64,000 bases of DNA from Acidobacteriota bacterium (GCA_029562975.1 JAKQTR010000050.1:62001-126000), one strand, 5' to 3'. Counted from the stretch's first letter, positions 8,448-17,282 are shown. Notes: generated from the letters alone by a model not told the origin. Program-made: numbers and translations.

Positions 8448-11376
8448 CGGCGAAGTCCTTCCGGCACACGCCGGCGAACGGGCAGTACCGGCACCGGTGC
8501 GGCTCGACGGGCGCGACCGGGAACGCCCCCTGCTCGATCTGCGCGACGGCGCCGAGGAGCCGCGCTTCGCCCGCGGCCAGCGCGGCGTCGAGCCGCTCCT
8601 GGCCCGCGGCGATCGGCTCGTAGTGGCCGCTCCGGCCGAACGACAGGTAGGCCGCGTCCGACGCGCGCCACGATCGGCCGTGCCGCCCGGCGAGGCGCTC
8701 GCGCGCAGCGGCGGCGTAGGCGGGCAACTGCACGACGTGCCTGAGCGCCGGCGCGCGCGACAGCTTGTAGTCGATGACCCTGAACGTCCCGTCGGCGAAC
8801 AGGTCGATGCGGTCCGCCTTCGCCGACAGGCGGATGGTCCTGGATGCCGGTCCCGAGCCGAGGGGCGTGTCCCCGTCGAGCGCGTGCTCGAGGAGCCGCT
8901 CGACGACGGCCACGCCGCGATCGCGTTCGGCTTCGGCCGACAGGGCGATGTCCCCGCACCCCTCGGCGGCCGGCGAGCCGAGGAGCCGCGCGCGCTCGAG
9001 CGCGGCATCGCCGGGCGGCAGCGAGGTCAGGTGCGCGAGGGCGACGGAAGCGAAGAGGCCGCGGGCCTCGGGCAGGTTCTCGGGCGTCACGGCGCCGCAG
9101 CCGCGGGCCTGCCATTCGCGGTAGAAAGCCTCGAGCACCGCGTGCACGAGCGTGCCCTGCGCCCTCGGCGCCAGGGCCTCCTCGTCCTCGGGCTCTTCCG
9201 CCAGGCGCAGAACGTGCTCCGCGAAGTAGGCGAACGGGCACGCCAGGTAGCGATCGATGGCGCTCACCCGGTGGGTCCTACGCATGACGGGATCGGCCGA
9301 GCCGTGGAACCTGGCGTCGTCGGCCGGCGTGCGGGCGAGGCGCAGCGCCAGCCACGCCGCAGCCGGGCCGCCGGCGGCTGGCGCCTGCGGCGGATCGAGG
9401 ACGAGCGCCTCGCCGGCAAGCACGCGAGGGAGGGGCTCGCGCGGCGCGCGTTGGACGCGCAGGCCGCACCGCCCGAGATCGTCGAGGAAGGGCGACGGCT
9501 CGACGATCGCGTCCTCTTCCAGCGTGATCGTGGAGACCCGCACCGTGCGCCGGGCCGAGCGGAGCAGGTCGTCGAACGCGGCGCGCTCGGCGGCCCGGCC
9601 GTCGGCGTCTGCGGGCCAGCCGAGGTCCGCGAGCATGGACGCCGGGTAGAAGATGCTGCGCGGCCGGCCCTCGGGCCACTCGTGCTCGGTCAGCCCGACC
9701 AGGTGCAGCGTGTCGAAGTCGCCGAACCTTGCCGCCTCCGCGTCGACGAGCTGCACCCCGGCGGAGCCCTCGCGCGGCGCGAACGTCTGCGCTTCGATCC
9801 AGCGGCGAAGGAGCGCCGCCGTCTCCTCGAAGGGCCTCGGCCGGTCGTCCAGGCGCGCGTGCGCGTCCCGGAGCCTAGCCAGCGCCGACAAGACGGCCGC
9901 GCGGACCCTGAGCTGCCGGTCGCGCGTCTCGTGCGCGGCGCCGGGCGGCCGGTGGTGCGCGTCGAGAAAGCGCCGCAGCGCGTCGAGATGAACCGTCGGC
10001 GGCTCCTCGCGCGCGAGCGGCGCCAGCTCTTCCGCCACGGCCGCCGCCGCGAGGGCGGCGCGGTGGAGGCCCGCGGGCGAGGTCCACGACGCCGCCAGCG
10101 CCGGCAGGTCTTCGGGAGCGGCAAGGTAGCGCGCCTCGCTCAGCTTCCGATCGAGCAGCGCGGCATCCGCCGCCCCGACGCGCCGGCCCCCTGCCGAGAA
10201 CTGCAGGAGCGGCGAGCGCAGCAGGGCGGTGAGCGGGGCGCGCGAGAAGCCCGACTCGGCGGCGTCGAAGGCGAGATCGACGGCGGCGGCAAACGGCTCG
10301 GCGGCCAGCGGGAGCGCGTCGAACACCTGGTACGGCACGCCCGCCGACGCGAACACCCGACGCGAGAGGTAGACGTACGGCAGGGGCCGTTTGAAAACCA
10401 CCGCCGTACGGCCGAGCGCCTCGGCGGGATCGGTCCGGCTCGCCCGCTTGACCGTCCGCGCGACGTCCGCGAGTTCGTCCTCGCGGTCGCGCGCACGCCA
10501 GTAGGGCGGCGACGCCTCGCCGGGCGGGGCCAGGAGCTCGGGCGGCGGGCGCACCGGATCGCGCGGCGCATCCGTCTCGTCGAGCCCCGGGAGCCAGCGC
10601 CGCAGGCGATCGAGCAGGCCGGCTCCGAGCGCGGCGGCGGTGGCCACGATGTCGAGGCGCGACAGGCCCGGGACGCGCGCCAGCAAGTCGTAATCCGAGG
10701 GCCAGAGGCCGGCCGGCTCGCCGGCGCGGTCGCCAACCGCCACTACCACGTGATCGAAGGGCGAGTCCGGCGCCTCGAGCAGCGCGCGGCGGAGCGTGTG
10801 CTCGTCGGCCGCTCCCGCGGCGGCCAGGCGGGACTCGTAGTCGCGGAACGACGCGACCAAGAAGCGCGTCTGCGCCAGCATCCGCGCCGCGCCCCGATCC
10901 GAGTCGGCGGCGCGCTCGAGTTCGCCGACGGCGACCCGCTCGAGATCGTCCACGCTCCGGCCGTGCCGCCGCACGGCGTCGTAGAATGCGAGCATCTCGG
11001 CCACGAGACCGGGGCGAAGCGTGAACGGCGGCGGCGCGCCGGCCGCCGCCGCGGTCTCGGCCGAGGCCCGAAGCAGCACTTCGCGCTCGAGGCCTGACGC
11101 GCGGCGCCCCGCCCCCGGCATCGCATCCTGCAAGGCCGCCATCCAGCCGTCGCGCGTCACCAGGTGCGGGATGGCCACTGCGCCGGGAAGGCCGTCGGCG
11201 AGGGCCGCCTCTTCAAGGGACCGCCTGAAGGCATCGGCGGCCGCCCGAGAGGGCAGGACGAGGGCGCGCCGGCGGATCGCCGCGAGCGTGCCGGTCAGGG
11301 CCAGGCCGACGAGGACGCGCCGGAACGCGGCGGCGTCTGGCGCGCGAACGAGCCTGGTCGAGCGCGGCGCAATCAC
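8437..11376 (-). CDS. addB: AddB-like PD-(D/E)xK nuclease with Fe-S cluster
   Basis: A 979-residue protein with a degenerate helicase-like N-terminal part and a C-terminal PDDEXK_1 nuclease domain (FRVIDYKLSR near residue 870; Q in VVQLPAYAA). One cysteine in ACPFAYF (about 713) and three in CRYCPFAGVC (about 962, 965 and 971) have the 1+3 spacing of the AddB iron-sulfur cluster, which staples the nuclease domain. The start is a GTG within GTGA that overlaps the stop of the upstream secreted coiled-coil gene, and its own stop overlaps the addA-like start. The three genes thus form a tightly coupled operon. Together with the downstream gene it should process DNA ends for recombination. Confidence 0.88.
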   Translation of the reverse strand: MIAPRSTRLVRAPDAAAFRRVLVGLALTGTLAAIRRRALVLPSRAAADAFRRSLEEAALADGLPGAVAIPHLVTRDGWMAALQDAMPGAGRRASGLEREVLLRASAETAAAAGAPPPFTLRPGLVAEMLAFYDAVRRHGRSVDDLERVAVGELERAADSDRGAARMLAQTRFLVASFRDYESRLAAAGAADEHTLRRALLEAPDSPFDHVVVAVGDRAGEPAGLWPSDYDLLARVPGLSRLDIVATAAALGAGLLDRLRRWLPGLDETDAPRDPVRPPPELLAPPGEASPPYWRARDREDELADVARTVKRASRTDPAEALGRTAVVFKRPLPYVYLSRRVFASAGVPYQVFDALPLAAEPFAAAVDLAFDAAESGFSRAPLTALLRSPLLQFSAGGRRVGAADAALLDRKLSEARYLAAPEDLPALAASWTSPAGLHRAALAAAAVAEELAPLAREEPPTVHLDALRRFLDAHHRPPGAAHETRDRQLRVRAAVLSALARLRDAHARLDDRPRPFEETAALLRRWIEAQTFAPREGSAGVQLVDAEAARFGDFDTLHLVGLTEHEWPEGRPRSIFYPASMLADLGWPADADGRAAERAAFDDLLRSARRTVRVSTITLEEDAIVEPSPFLDDLGRCGLRVQRAPREPLPRVLAGEALVLDPPQAPAAGGPAAAWLALRLARTPADDARFHGSADPVMRRTHRVSAIDRYLACPFAYFAEHVLRLAEEPEDEEALAPRAQGTLVHAVLEAFYREWQARGCGAVTPENLPEARGLFASVALAHLTSLPPGDAALERARLLGSPAAEGCGDIALSAEAERDRGVAVVERLLEHALDGDTPLGSGPASRTIRLSAKADRIDLFADGTFRVIDYKLSRAPALRHVVQLPAYAAAARERLAGRHGRSWRASDAAYLSFGRSGHYEPIAAGQERLDAALAAGEARLLGAVAQIEQGAFPVAPVEPHRCRYCPFAGVCRKDFAGDE

Positions 11377-12812
11377 GGCGCGGCTGGAGGGCGGAAGAAG
11401 TCCTCGATGCGGCCCCGGGCCGTGTCGAGCAGCAGCAGCGCGCCGGCCGCCGCCGCCGACGCATTGCGGGCGGTGTTCATCTCGCCCGACGCGGCGGCGA
11501 TGCGCCAGAGCCGAATCGCTTCCTTCATCAGGCGCGCCGACGAAACCAGGAGGTCGTGCGACGGCCGCAGCTGCTCCGGCGGGCTGAGCGGCAGCAGCGC
11601 CACCTCGATCGCCGACACGCGCCTGGCCGTCTTCTCCAGGCGATCCGCCTTGACGCCGGACATCTCCCGAACCGCCGCGATGTCGGTCGCCACGTCGTCG
11701 AACTTCCCGAGGCTCGAGCGGACGCGGCGCCTGTACGCGCCGAACAGCGACTTGCGCGCCTGCCATTGCTCCCGCGCGGCGCGCGCCTGCCGCGCCCGCT
11801 CCGACTGCGCGGCAATCGCGGCCAGGAGCGCCCGCATGTCCTCAGGGCGCCGGTAGCCGAGCCGCGCGTCCTGCCGCTGCACCTCGGCCGCCAAACGCTC
11901 GAGAGCCGCGACGTCGGCGCGAGCCGCCGCCTCCCGGGCCGAGCGACGCGAGCGGGCCAGGAGAGCCTCGTAACGCTCGTCCAGCTCCGCCTCGCGCCTC
12001 AGATCCGAGGTGATGGCCTTGCGCGTGGTCCGGTACCAGTCGCGGGGCAGGCCCTGCCTGCGCCGATCTAGTACGGCGAGGATCTGCTCCTGGAGCGAGA
12101 GCCGCTCGATCCGCGCTTCCGTCAGCCCGGCCGCGGCCGACGCCAGATCGATCGTGTCCTTCACCGTCGGCTCGGGCAGCAGCGGCTCGGACGGCGGCTC
12201 GACCGTCGCCACGAGGCTGAGGTCGAAGGTGCGCCCGCCCGAACCCGCCCAGATGTCGGAGATGGCTTCCTCCACGATGGCCGTCAGTTCGCGAACGTCG
12301 CCGGAGCGGTAGCCCAGGTGCGTGGCGGGCCACTCGAGCAGCTGGCGGCGGATGTCGGCGGCGATGGCTAGCTTGGCGGCCGCGTCCGGCGCGAACGCCA
12401 TGTCGCCCAGGGCGCGGGCCACGGCCCCGGTCAGGGCCGCGTAGTCTCCTTCGCCGCGGGTCGAGGCGTAGTGGCGATGGCGGACGGCGTCAGCATAGCG
12501 GTCGGTGCGCTCCCAGTCGATGGCGGTGTCGGGCAGCGTCACCACGCGCAGGACGTCCGGGTTGGCCGGCGCGCCGATCGGCATCGTGAAGACGACGCTC
12601 CCGTTGGCCCGCGCGAATTCGCCGAAACTGACGAGTGCGGTGCCGTCCGAGAGGAAGATGCGGTAGGAAGGGACATTGGCGGCGGAGGCGTCGTGTGCGG
12701 CGCCGCCGATCGCCGCGGCCAGGAGCGCGGCCAGGCACGCACGCACAAGCGTCGCGCGCACCAGCGCCGCGCGCGCCGCCCATCGCGGACCGTCGTGATC
12801 GCCTCGGCGCAT
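11373..12812 (-). CDS. Secreted coiled-coil protein, unknown function
   Basis: A 479-residue protein with an arginine-rich N-terminus followed by a hydrophobic signal segment (about residues 22-45, ending DASAA). The next part is a small beta-rich domain (YRIFLSDGTALVSFGEF...VVTLPDTAIDW). The rest is mostly helical with many Arg, Glu and Ala heptads between about residues 230 and 390, consistent with coiled coil. No catalytic motif is seen. It is the first gene of an operon with the AddB/AddA-like genes (GTGA overlap). The pairing of an exported helical protein with a DNA-repair nuclease is odd and may reflect transcriptional convenience only. Confidence 0.7.
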   Translation of the reverse strand: MRRGDHDGPRWAARAALVRATLVRACLAALLAAAIGGAAHDASAANVPSYRIFLSDGTALVSFGEFARANGSVVFTMPIGAPANPDVLRVVTLPDTAIDWERTDRYADAVRHRHYASTRGEGDYAALTGAVARALGDMAFAPDAAAKLAIAADIRRQLLEWPATHLGYRSGDVRELTAIVEEAISDIWAGSGGRTFDLSLVATVEPPSEPLLPEPTVKDTIDLASAAAGLTEARIERLSLQEQILAVLDRRRQGLPRDWYRTTRKAITSDLRREAELDERYEALLARSRRSAREAAARADVAALERLAAEVQRQDARLGYRRPEDMRALLAAIAAQSERARQARAAREQWQARKSLFGAYRRRVRSSLGKFDDVATDIAAVREMSGVKADRLEKTARRVSAIEVALLPLSPPEQLRPSHDLLVSSARLMKEAIRLWRIAAASGEMNTARNASAAAAGALLLLDTARGRIEDFFRPPAAP

Positions 12813-13023
12813 CGCGGATGTCCTGTCGAAGCATGCTAGTGTCCGGCGTAGGGAGCGTCAAGCGCGCGCGGCGCGTCCTGCGCGCCGGCGCGCGTGTGGA
12901 AAACGTGTGGATCGGCGCGTGCAAGACGTGTTGACGCACCGACAACCGCACGCGCAACCCGCGGCCTCAGCGCCCTCCGCGCCGCCTGGCGGATGTTGAC
13001 GCGACCTTCGCGCATGCCTTCGC

Positions 13024-13051
13024 TTGATCGCTCCGGGGCGTTGCGTAGAAT
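13024..13051 (+). promoter_or_regulatory. Sigma-70-type promoter for the small gene at 13097
   Basis: TTGATC (13024-13029) and TAGAAT (13046-13051) are separated by 16 bp. Transcription would start near 13058, giving a leader of about 40 bases before the ATG at 13097. This argues for the 13097 start rather than the in-frame ATG at 13055, which would lie at or before the start of the mRNA. Confidence 0.5.
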
Positions 13052-13096
13052 GCCATGTGCGTCGCGGCTGCCTGTTGGCCGCGGGCGCTGGCGCTC

Positions 13097-13321
13097 ATGC
13101 CTACTCCCATTCAGCGGTTCGAGCAGCAGATCGGCGGGCGCCTGTACGTCATCGAGGCGTCGCCGGTCCACGCGAATCGCTGGCGCGCCCAGATCGCGCG
13201 CCGCCACGGCGTGCCATCGGCCCTGATGCCTTTCTACGGCGCCACGGCGGACGAGGCGGCCTCCCAGCTTGTGCGGTGGCTGGCGCTGGCCCATCAGCGG
13301 GCTGCCGGGGCCGCCTCGTAG
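13097..13321 (+). CDS. Small conserved-type protein with WRAxI motif (74 aa)
   Basis: A 74-residue protein starting MPTPIQRFEQQIGGRLYVIE. Two or three predicted strands contain RWRAQIARR and ALMPFYGAT, followed by an amphipathic helix DEAASQLVRWLALAH. From memory, short proteins with the pattern W-R-A-x-I ... P-F-Y-G-x-T-x-x-EAA ... L-x-x-W-L recur as hypotheticals in acidobacterial genomes; no function is known to me. The gene is preceded by its own promoter and followed by the tRNA-Ala gene. It shares its motif order with the 56-residue protein at 4852. Confidence 0.68.
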   Translation: MPTPIQRFEQQIGGRLYVIEASPVHANRWRAQIARRHGVPSALMPFYGATADEAASQLVRWLALAHQRAAGAAS

Positions 13322-13373
13322 CGGCCGTTTCGGACAGGCTTTCGGCGCGCGTCCCGGCGCGGCACGCGGCGCT

Positions 13374-13403
13374 TTGACCCGGGCTCGCGCCTCGCGTTAC
13401 AAT
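13374..13403 (+). promoter_or_regulatory. Promoter of tRNA-Ala
   Basis: TTGACC (13374-13379) and TACAAT (13398-13403) are separated by 18 bp and lie about 20 bases upstream of the mature tRNA 5' end, as expected for a tRNA promoter. Confidence 0.6.
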
Positions 13404-13423
13404 CGGGTGTCCGCGTGTGGCGT

Positions 13424-13499
13424 GGGCCAGTAGCGCAGATGGGAGCGCGCGTGAATGGCATTCACGAGGTCACGGGTTCGATTCCCGTCTGGTCCACCA
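13424..13499 (+). tRNA. tRNA-Ala(GGC)
   Basis: A complete 76-nt cloverleaf. The acceptor arm pairs GGGCCAG with CTGGTCC (one G-U), followed by discriminator A and an encoded CCA. The D-stem is GCGC/GCGC. The anticodon stem CGTGA/TCACG encloses the seven-base loop ATGGCAT with anticodon GGC. The T-arm is ACGGG-TTCGATT-CCCGT. The GGC anticodon reads alanine GCC (and GCT) codons, the commonest alanine codons in this DNA. Confidence 0.96.
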
Positions 13500-13608
13500 C
13501 TTCCCCACTCCCGTTGCCCCCCGCGATGAGCCGCCGTCTCCCTCTTCACCCGCGCGCGCGGCGCCACGGTCCCGCGGGGTCCGGCGGCCGCATTCCGGCC
13601 CCGGGGCG

Positions 13609-14601
13609 ATGACGGTGCCCGACGCCATCGTCCTTCGCGGACTCCGCAAGACGTTCGGTGAGACGGTCGCCGTGCGCGACCTCGATCTCGTGGTGCCCGA
13701 AGGCGCTCTCTACGGCGTGATCGGCCCGAACGGCGCGGGGAAGACGACGACGATCCGGATGATTCTCTCGATCCTGCTGCCGGATCGGGGAGCGTTGTCG
13801 GTGCTCGGCCGGCCGTCGGCGCTCGAGGCGAAGGACCGCATCGGGTACTTGCCCGAGGAGCGCGGCCTCTACAAGCGCATGCGCGTGGGCCAATTCCTCG
13901 CCTACATGGCCCGCCTGAAGAGCGCCGACGGCCCCGGCCTCCAGGCGCGCATCCGCCAGTGGCTCGAGCGAATAGATCTTGGTGGCGTCGAGCACAAACG
14001 CTGCGAGGAGCTCTCGAAGGGCATGCAGCAGAAGGTGCAGTTCCTGGCGGCCATCGTGCACCGCCCCGCCCTGCTCGTCCTCGACGAGCCGTTCGCCGGC
14101 CTCGACCCGGTCAATCAGCGGCTGCTGCGGGAGCTCGTGACGGAGGAGCACCGGCGGGGCGTCACGGTGCTGTTCTCGACCCACATCATGGCGCACGCCG
14201 AGCAGTTGTGCGACCACGTGGTGATGATTCACCGCGGGGAGAAGGTGCTCGACGATCGGCTGAGCGACATCCGCGCCAGGCACGTGCCCCGCACCGTGGT
14301 GTTCGAGCCGCTGGATCCTGCCGCAGCCGCCGAGGCGCTCGCGCGGGTGCCCGGCGTCGCGCGCGTCAGCGTGACGGGCCGGACGTGGGAACTCGCCCTC
14401 GCACCGGACGCGGCGCCGGCCTCCGTCATCCAGCGGGTTGCGGCGGCCATCCCGCCGGCCCGGGTCGAACTCACGCGGCCCAGCCTCGAGGACGTCTTCT
14501 TCCGCATCGTCAGCGCCAGGCCGGCCGAGCACGGCGGTGCGGCCCCCGGCGCGGGGGCGGCGGGCGGCAGCGGCGCGGGTCCGGCGGAGGCGCGGCCATG
14601 A
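13609..14601 (+). CDS. ABC-2 type transporter ATP-binding protein
   Basis: A 330-residue ATPase subunit: Walker A GPNGAGKTT (about residues 40-48), Q-loop region around YLPEERGLYKRM, signature LSKGMQQKVQ, Walker B LLVLDEPFAGLD and switch histidine STHIMAHAEQ. After the nucleotide-binding domain (to about 215) a C-terminal DUF4162-like domain (FEPLDPAAAAEALARVPGV) is typical of NatA-type exporters. The ATG at 13609 is chosen because earlier in-frame codons run through the tRNA gene. The stop overlaps the permease start (ATGA), so the two are translationally coupled. The substrate (Na+, drug or lipid) is not predictable. Confidence 0.93.
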   Translation: MTVPDAIVLRGLRKTFGETVAVRDLDLVVPEGALYGVIGPNGAGKTTTIRMILSILLPDRGALSVLGRPSALEAKDRIGYLPEERGLYKRMRVGQFLAYMARLKSADGPGLQARIRQWLERIDLGGVEHKRCEELSKGMQQKVQFLAAIVHRPALLVLDEPFAGLDPVNQRLLRELVTEEHRRGVTVLFSTHIMAHAEQLCDHVVMIHRGEKVLDDRLSDIRARHVPRTVVFEPLDPAAAAEALARVPGVARVSVTGRTWELALAPDAAPASVIQRVAAAIPPARVELTRPSLEDVFFRIVSARPAEHGGAAPGAGAAGGSGAGPAEARP

Positions 14602-15998
14602 AGAAGGTCCTCCGCGTCGCCAAGCGCGAGTTCGTCGCCACCGCGGGCACGAAGGCGTTCATCCTCGGCATCCTCGTGCTGCCGCTGGTCATCGGCGTCT
14701 TGATGCTGGTCATCCCGAGGATGGCCATGGAGGATCCCCCCGCCATCGAGGGGCGCGTGGCCGTCATCGACCCGACCGGTCGCGTCGCCGCCGGCCTCTC
14801 GGCCTACCTCGAGCCGGCGCGCATCGCGCAGCGCCGCCGGCAGGCTTTCGAGCGGATGCAGGAGGCGATGCCGCCCGCGCTCCGGACCGCCAGCGGCATG
14901 GGCGGCCGCGGCGGGTCGGCAGGCCGGAAGGTGGCCGGCTCGCTGGCCGGCGCAGTGCCTCGCCTCGAGATCGTCACCATCGGCGCCGGAATTGGCGTCG
15001 AGCAGGCCAAGCAGGCGCTCACAGCGGCCGCGCCGCAGGAGAGGCCGGCCCGACCCGACCTGGCGCTCGTCGTCGTGCACCAGGACGCCGTGCAGAGGCA
15101 GCCGGGCGCGGATCGCTTCGGCACGTACGATCTGTTCGTCCGCGCGAAGCTCGACGACCGGGTCATCGAGGAGATCCAGGACGGCATGCGCGACTCGATC
15201 GTCGGCGCGCGGCTCAGCCAGGCCGGCCTGGACAGGACGCAGATCGAGGCCCTGACGACGGTCGGGCGGGTGAAGTCGAGAACCGTGACTGCGCAGGGAG
15301 AGGGCCGCACGAACGAAGTGCTGAACCGCCTGATCCCGATGGCGCTGATGGCGCTGCTCCTGATGTCGGTGCTCACGAGCGGCCAGTACCTGCTGACGAC
15401 GACCGTGGAAGAAAAGACGAACCGCGTCGTCGAGGTGCTGCTTTCGGCCGTGTCGCCCATGGAGCTGATGGCTGGGAAGATCCTCGGCCAGTTCGCCGTC
15501 GGCCTGCTCATGCTGGCGCTGTACCTGGGCCTCGGCCTGATCGCCCTGCTGACGTTCGCCTCGCTCGGCCTGCTGGATCCGGCGCTGATCCTCTTCCTCG
15601 CGGTGTTCTACCTGCTCGCCTACTTCTCGCTGGGGGCCTTCATGGCGGCCATCGGGTCGGCGGTGAACGAGATGCGCGAGGCGCAGGGCCTGATGATGCC
15701 AGTGATGTTCGTCGTCATGATCCCGTGGCTGCTCTGGCTGCCCATCAGCCGGGACCCGAACTCGCTGCTCGCCGTCGCGCTGACGTTTGTGCCGCCGCTC
15801 GGCAGCTTCGTCATCATGCTGCGGCTGGCGTCGTCCACGCCGCCGCCGCTCTGGCAGACGCTCCTGGCGATCGCCGCCGGCGCGGCCGGCGTGTGGGCGT
15901 CGCTCTGGTTCGCGGCGCGCGTGTTCCGCATCGGACTGCTGATGTACGGCAAGCCGCCGAGCCTCGCGACGCTGGTGCGCTGGGCGCGGAGCGGCTAG
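14598..15998 (+). CDS. ABC-2 type transporter permease (NatB-like)
   Basis: A 466-residue membrane protein starting MKKVLRVAKREFVATAGTKAF. One N-terminal membrane helix (about 20-43) is followed by a long periplasmic domain (about 45-245) and five hydrophobic segments in the C-terminal half. The conserved motif TTVEEKTNRVVEVLLSAVSP lies between the first two of these and is the coupling signature of the ABC2_membrane_3/NatB family. It forms the transporter with the ATPase encoded immediately upstream. Its stop overlaps by four bases with the stop of the convergent nucleotidyltransferase gene. Confidence 0.92.
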   Translation: MKKVLRVAKREFVATAGTKAFILGILVLPLVIGVLMLVIPRMAMEDPPAIEGRVAVIDPTGRVAAGLSAYLEPARIAQRRRQAFERMQEAMPPALRTASGMGGRGGSAGRKVAGSLAGAVPRLEIVTIGAGIGVEQAKQALTAAAPQERPARPDLALVVVHQDAVQRQPGADRFGTYDLFVRAKLDDRVIEEIQDGMRDSIVGARLSQAGLDRTQIEALTTVGRVKSRTVTAQGEGRTNEVLNRLIPMALMALLLMSVLTSGQYLLTTTVEEKTNRVVEVLLSAVSPMELMAGKILGQFAVGLLMLALYLGLGLIALLTFASLGLLDPALILFLAVFYLLAYFSLGAFMAAIGSAVNEMREAQGLMMPVMFVVMIPWLLWLPISRDPNSLLAVALTFVPPLGSFVIMLRLASSTPPPLWQTLLAIAAGAAGVWASLWFAARVFRIGLLMYGKPPSLATLVRWARSG

Positions 15999-16615
15999 CC
16001 GGGCGGGGACGCGCCGCCGTCGGATGCGTCCGGCGGGAGATCCGCGTAGTCCTCGGGGGTGTCGAAGTCACGGCACGCCCCCTCGTCGTCGACCGCCACG
16101 TCCAGCACCTGTCCCGCGAGCGCGCGGATGACCGACCTCGCCCCGGCCGAGGGGTCGGCCCTGCGCAAGTCGTCGAACACGCGCCGCGCAAACAGCACCG
16201 GGTGCCCGTGGCGGTTGCCGACGGCCGGGCGAACCACCGGGGCGTTCGAGGCGCGGAAGGCCTCGAGCACGGCAGTCACCGTGGCGGGGCGGACGAGGGG
16301 AATGTCCACGAGGTGCACGAGGGCGGCCTCCACGCCGGGCCGATCGGCTAGCGCGAGGCCTGTCAGCAGCGACGAGAGCTGGCCCTCGGCGCGGCGGGTG
16401 TTCTCGACCACCCGCGCCCGGAAGCCGGCTGCCGTCACCGCGCTCCGGACGGCGTCCGTGTCGTCGCCCGCGACAATCACGAGATCGTCGAGGCCGGCGG
16501 AGCCGAGCGTCCGGACCAGGCGCGTCACGAACGTGTCGTGGCCGATCGGCAGGAGCGCCTTGGGCCGCGCCATGCGCGCCGAGGCTCCCGCGGCGAGGAT
16601 GATGCCGACGATCAT
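15995..16615 (-). CDS. MobA/MocA-like NTP-transferase
   Basis: A 206-residue nucleotidyltransferase with the glycosyltransferase-A-like N-terminus GIILAAGASARMARPKALLPI, the substrate loop EGQLSSLLTGL and the metal-binding VDIPLVRP. Members of this NTP_transf_3 family transfer CMP or GMP to molybdopterin (MocA, MobA) or carry out related reactions in selenium-dependent molybdenum enzymes. The short length without an extra domain matches MocA-like proteins. No molybdopterin biosynthesis genes are adjacent, so the exact nucleotide and acceptor are open. It has its own short upstream region shared with the zinc-ribbon gene at 16681. Confidence 0.85.
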   Translation of the reverse strand: MIVGIILAAGASARMARPKALLPIGHDTFVTRLVRTLGSAGLDDLVIVAGDDTDAVRSAVTAAGFRARVVENTRRAEGQLSSLLTGLALADRPGVEAALVHLVDIPLVRPATVTAVLEAFRASNAPVVRPAVGNRHGHPVLFARRVFDDLRRADPSAGARSVIRALAGQVLDVAVDDEGACRDFDTPEDYADLPPDASDGGASPPG

Positions 16616-16665
16616 CGCGGGGCATGTTACCGTCCGCCGTCCGCGGCGGCAACCGGGATCGTCCG

Positions 16666-16674
16666 TGCTAGAAT
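16666..16674 (+). promoter_or_regulatory. Extended -10 for a probably leaderless gene
   Basis: TGC-TAGAAT (16666-16674) is an extended -10 element. Its expected transcription start falls at about 16681, which is the A of the ATG of the zinc-ribbon gene, so the mRNA is probably leaderless. Confidence 0.5.
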
Positions 16675-16680
16675 CCGCGC

Positions 16681-16863
16681 ATGAGCGACACGGGCCTGCG
16701 CATTCGGTGCCAGCGGTGCGGCACCCAGATGGAGCTGAAGGATCCGGCGCCGGGCATGCCGTGGCCGCCCGAGCAGTACTGGGTCTGCCCGTCGTGCGCC
16801 CGTCACTTCTGGTCCACGTATCCTCCCCCGCCCGCTCCGAAGGGAACGGCCGCGCCGGCGTGA
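16681..16863 (+). CDS. Small zinc-ribbon protein
   Basis: A 60-residue protein with CQRCG near residue 10 and CPSCARHFW near residue 38, giving a two-knuckle zinc ribbon, and a proline-rich tail. The linker contains PGMPWPPEQYWV. It has no Shine-Dalgarno but a -10 element six bases before the ATG, consistent with leaderless translation. Function unknown; it probably binds zinc and a nucleic acid or protein partner. Confidence 0.68.
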   Translation: MSDTGLRIRCQRCGTQMELKDPAPGMPWPPEQYWVCPSCARHFWSTYPPPPAPKGTAAPA

Positions 16864-16900
16864 TTGCCGGGGATCGTCTGGTGGATCCGCCAGATCCGGC

Positions 16901-16930
16901 TTGACTTTCGCCGGTCGTACTCCCTACACT
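16901..16930 (+). promoter_or_regulatory. Promoter with long leader, cold-shock gene
   Basis: TTGACT (16901-16906) and TACACT (16925-16930) are separated by 18 bp. The predicted start near 16937 leaves a leader of about 118 bases before the ATG at 17055, with a GC-rich stem around GCCCGGGCTGCGCCCGGG (17011-17028). Long structured leaders are characteristic of cspA-type mRNAs, which are temperature-responsive in Escherichia coli; the same behaviour here is inference. Confidence 0.6.
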
Positions 16931-17054
16931 TGCGGCGGAAAATTCGGGACTGCCGCCGTCGGAGGGCTACGTCTGTCTGCGCGGCCGGGGAGGGGCGGCT
17001 GGCGGTGTCGAAGCCCGGGCTGCGCCCGGGGCGTTCGCAGCGGAGGGTTCACGT

Positions 17055-17261
17055 ATGCCGACCGGGACGATTGCGCGTCTCCTCATCGACAAGGGGTTCG
17101 GGTTCATTCGAGACGAGAACGGCCTCGAGCACTTCTTCCATCGGAGCGCTGTCCGAGGGGCCGTTTTCGAGCTGCTGCGCGACGGCCAGCGCGTGGAGTT
17201 CACGCCCGAGGAATCGCAGAAAGGTCCGAGAGCGGGCGATGTCCGCCTGATCGAGGACTAG
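17055..17261 (+). CDS. Cold-shock domain protein
   Basis: A 68-residue single cold-shock (OB-fold) domain. The RNP1 motif appears as KGFGFIRD and RNP2 as EHFFHRSA; the usual KWF at the start is replaced by ARLLI. The tail RAGDVRLIED closes the barrel. Such proteins bind single-stranded RNA or DNA and act as RNA chaperones. The variant start suggests a divergent CspA paralogue. A strong hairpin follows 22 bases after the stop. Confidence 0.88.
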   Translation: MPTGTIARLLIDKGFGFIRDENGLEHFFHRSAVRGAVFELLRDGQRVEFTPEESQKGPRAGDVRLIED

Positions 17262-17282
17262 CAGGCGCCAGACCCCAGTCCG

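Noticed and set aside
8447-9008. Longer start for the AddA-like gene
   Set aside because: The extra 187 codons are antisense-like low-complexity Arg/Ser/Thr and overlap the AddB-like nuclease domain; the GTG at 8447 sits at the natural stop/start overlap.
12893-12916. DnaA-box-like sites (TGTGGAAAA and TGTGGATCG)
   Set aside because: Only one fits TTWTNCACA. There is no cluster, AT-rich unwinding region or dnaA/dnaN gene, so an origin is not supported.
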